NCBI RefSeq assembly: GCF_900114475.1
Contig: NZ_FOTE01000029.1
Location: 1-53,042 of the forward strand
Source of the DNA: Paenibacillus sp. 1_12
GTDB taxonomy: Bacteria > Bacillota > Bacilli > Paenibacillales > NBRC-103111
DNA: 53,042 nucleotides
Direction: 5' to 3'
The notes under the pieces are model-generated. The model was not told where the DNA came from. It saw only the letters and a program-made list of their open reading frames with translations, and did no database searches. This document shows, one piece after another, positions 52,082 through 53,042 of the stretch. Position 1 is the first letter of the stretch. Every line of letters starts with the position of its first letter. The translations under genes were made by a program, and so were the position numbers.

Positions 52082-52558
52082 ATGGACGATAAGACCGCTC
52101 GAAAGTTTAGAATTGAGCAGCTTAAGAAGAATATAAAAAGAAATACATCGTATGGAGAATTATTCAACGAATGTATCGCAGTACTAGATGTTACCGCACG
52201 TATTTATAGTCTTGAAAAATCACAAGAACTCACAGAGAAGATGGTTAACGAATTTACATTTACTAAGTGGGGCAGAGTTGATTGGAAAACTGTTCCCCAT
52301 AAATTTTCTATTAAAGATGCTTTGGAGTTAAAAATGTATAAGATTGATTTTAACCAAAATTACTTTATTATCTGGGATGAAAATAACCTGCCGGTAATAG
52401 AAACGACAATTGGAGACGTTATTAAGAATTTTAAAGACATTGCCACTGTAGGGTTTGACACCTGGGTTGTTAATTTTGATGAAGGTATAATTATAGAAAA
52501 CTATCACGAAGGAGAGATAACAGTAGGTAAGAAGATAATAGGTAAGCTCAATCAATGA
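52082..52558 (+). CDS. immunity-like protein, YxxD/CDI-immunity type (tentative)
   Basis: 158 residues. The end FDTWVVNFDEGIIIENYHEG, then EITVG, and YFIIWDENNLPVIETTIGDV resemble immunity proteins of the YxxD or contact-dependent-inhibition type, which bind and block a cognate toxin nuclease. GAGGATGATG lies upstream of the ATG. Base composition is clearly more AT-rich than in the WYL genes, suggesting recent transfer. No toxin gene is visible in the window; it may be an orphan left by the adjacent IS3 element. Confidence 0.5.
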   Translation: MDDKTARKFRIEQLKKNIKRNTSYGELFNECIAVLDVTARIYSLEKSQELTEKMVNEFTFTKWGRVDWKTVPHKFSIKDALELKMYKIDFNQNYFIIWDENNLPVIETTIGDVIKNFKDIATVGFDTWVVNFDEGIIIENYHEGEITVGKKIIGKLNQ

Positions 52559-52809
52559 AAAATGCAACATCACAAACTTAGATTTCCGCTACGAGTCAGA
52601 TATCCCCTATATCTTGAGAAGTTTAGAACATAAGAGTTACCCAGCAAGGTAATATCTTCGCCCTGATGTTGGTGCACTTTAACCCTTCTGAACTCTTAAA
52701 AAGAGAAGTTATAGCGGTTCAACACCCTAATGCTGGACACTATACCTCTTAATCAGCGGGTCTCATAGAATTGCTTGAAATTGCTATGTTTTGCTTAGTC
52801 TTTTGTGTC
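52559..52809. other. gap before the transposase fragment
   Basis: No gene seen. GTGTCCAGCATTAGGGTG on the minus strand (near 52738-52721) could be the terminal end of the IS3 element, but its partner end lies outside the window. Confidence 0.3.
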
Positions 52810-53042
52810 TTATACCTGAATAGATTTAGGTTTTACCTCGTTTTTCTTTAAAGCATCGATATATTCATAGGGCGACAAGTCGTAAATGCTCCCGTGAATC
52901 CGCTGCTGATTGTAGTCTTGAATGAATTGCGTGACGATCTCATAGGTCTGTGGATATGTTTCGAATTCATGCCTCCCATAGCATTCGGCCTCCAAAATAG
53001 CGTGGAAAGATTCAATATGTGCATTTTTATTTGGCGTTCGGG
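52810..53042 (-). CDS. IS3-family transposase, carboxy-terminal part (partial)
   Basis: The frame runs out of the window at 53042. It ends an integrase-core (DDE) transposase: TPNKNAHIESFHAILEAECY (with the catalytic Glu of the IESF motif) then EFETYPQTYEIVTQFIQDYN and QQRIHGSIYDLSPYEYIDAL. This is the end of IS3-family OrfB. The three-residue tail and nearby TGTCCA-like bases suggest the IS end lies 60-80 bases to the left. Whether the rest is intact cannot be seen. Confidence 0.85.
   Translation of the reverse strand, partial: RTPNKNAHIESFHAILEAECYGRHEFETYPQTYEIVTQFIQDYNQQRIHGSIYDLSPYEYIDALKKNEVKPKSIQV

Noticed and set aside
1-53042. CRISPR array or phage region
   Set aside because: No regularly spaced identical repeats and no structural phage genes; only the single integrase-like fragment.

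Overview
The window looks like chromosomal DNA of a spore-forming Bacillota of the Paenibacillus group. The left edge holds the 5' end of a 16S rRNA gene (minus strand) of Paenibacillus type. The protein families fit this: a coat-F-like spore protein, an IseA-like secreted protein, WYL regulators, a LytS/YesN two-component pair, and strong Shine-Dalgarno sites with many TTG and GTG starts. Everything here is read from sequence alone, without database searches.

Layout. 1-640: start of an rRNA operon driven by three tandem promoters. 950-5030: an integrase-like fragment, then a ycg-type group (DUF1989 protein, LysE exporter, YqcI/YcgG protein, amino-acid permease). 5100-14300: coat protein, small basic proteins, a stand-alone MreB paralogue, secreted proteins, a frameshifted metallophosphoesterase, a lyxose-isomerase-type cupin and a PAS-PAS-GGDEF-EAL protein. 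14700-22714: a complete sugar-uptake unit in one direction, with a membrane-anchored binding-protein sensor, LytS-type kinase and YesN-type regulator followed by a XylFGH-type ABC transporter with a cre-like site. 22900-34640: aminoglycoside-phosphotransferase-like kinase, ArsR-DUF2087 regulator, flippase, DEAD-box helicase, an ankyrin/peptidoglycan-binding lipoprotein beside a membrane L,D-transpeptidase, an epimerase with twin operators, and a decayed WG-repeat gene. 34670-39030: a YgjP-like metallopeptidase, then a two-gene unit (unknown protein plus SEC-C/HEPN-like/Sel1 protein) lying between two inverted copies of a small non-coding repeat. 39100-43614: membrane diguanylate cyclase and cysD-cysN.

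44190-51981 is the most interesting part: an RNA-repair cluster. On the minus strand run an SPFH/band-7 protein, a RlaP-type nucleotidyltransferase, a HEAT-like protein and the RNA ligase RtcB; divergently lie two overlapping WYL regulators. The 630-base gap between the two arms is not protein-coding. On the minus strand it encodes what reads as a circularly permuted tRNA-Gly-like RNA: a T arm, an acceptor-like stem closed by a 7-base loop, a D arm and an anticodon arm with UCC, all inside a longer terminal stem. This resembles the tRNA-mimic design of bacterial Y RNAs, but no Ro60 gene is visible. A second structured element follows rtcB.

A family of 69-203 bp inverted-repeat elements (four copies) is scattered through the window. 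The right edge holds an immunity-like protein and the end of an IS3-family transposase.
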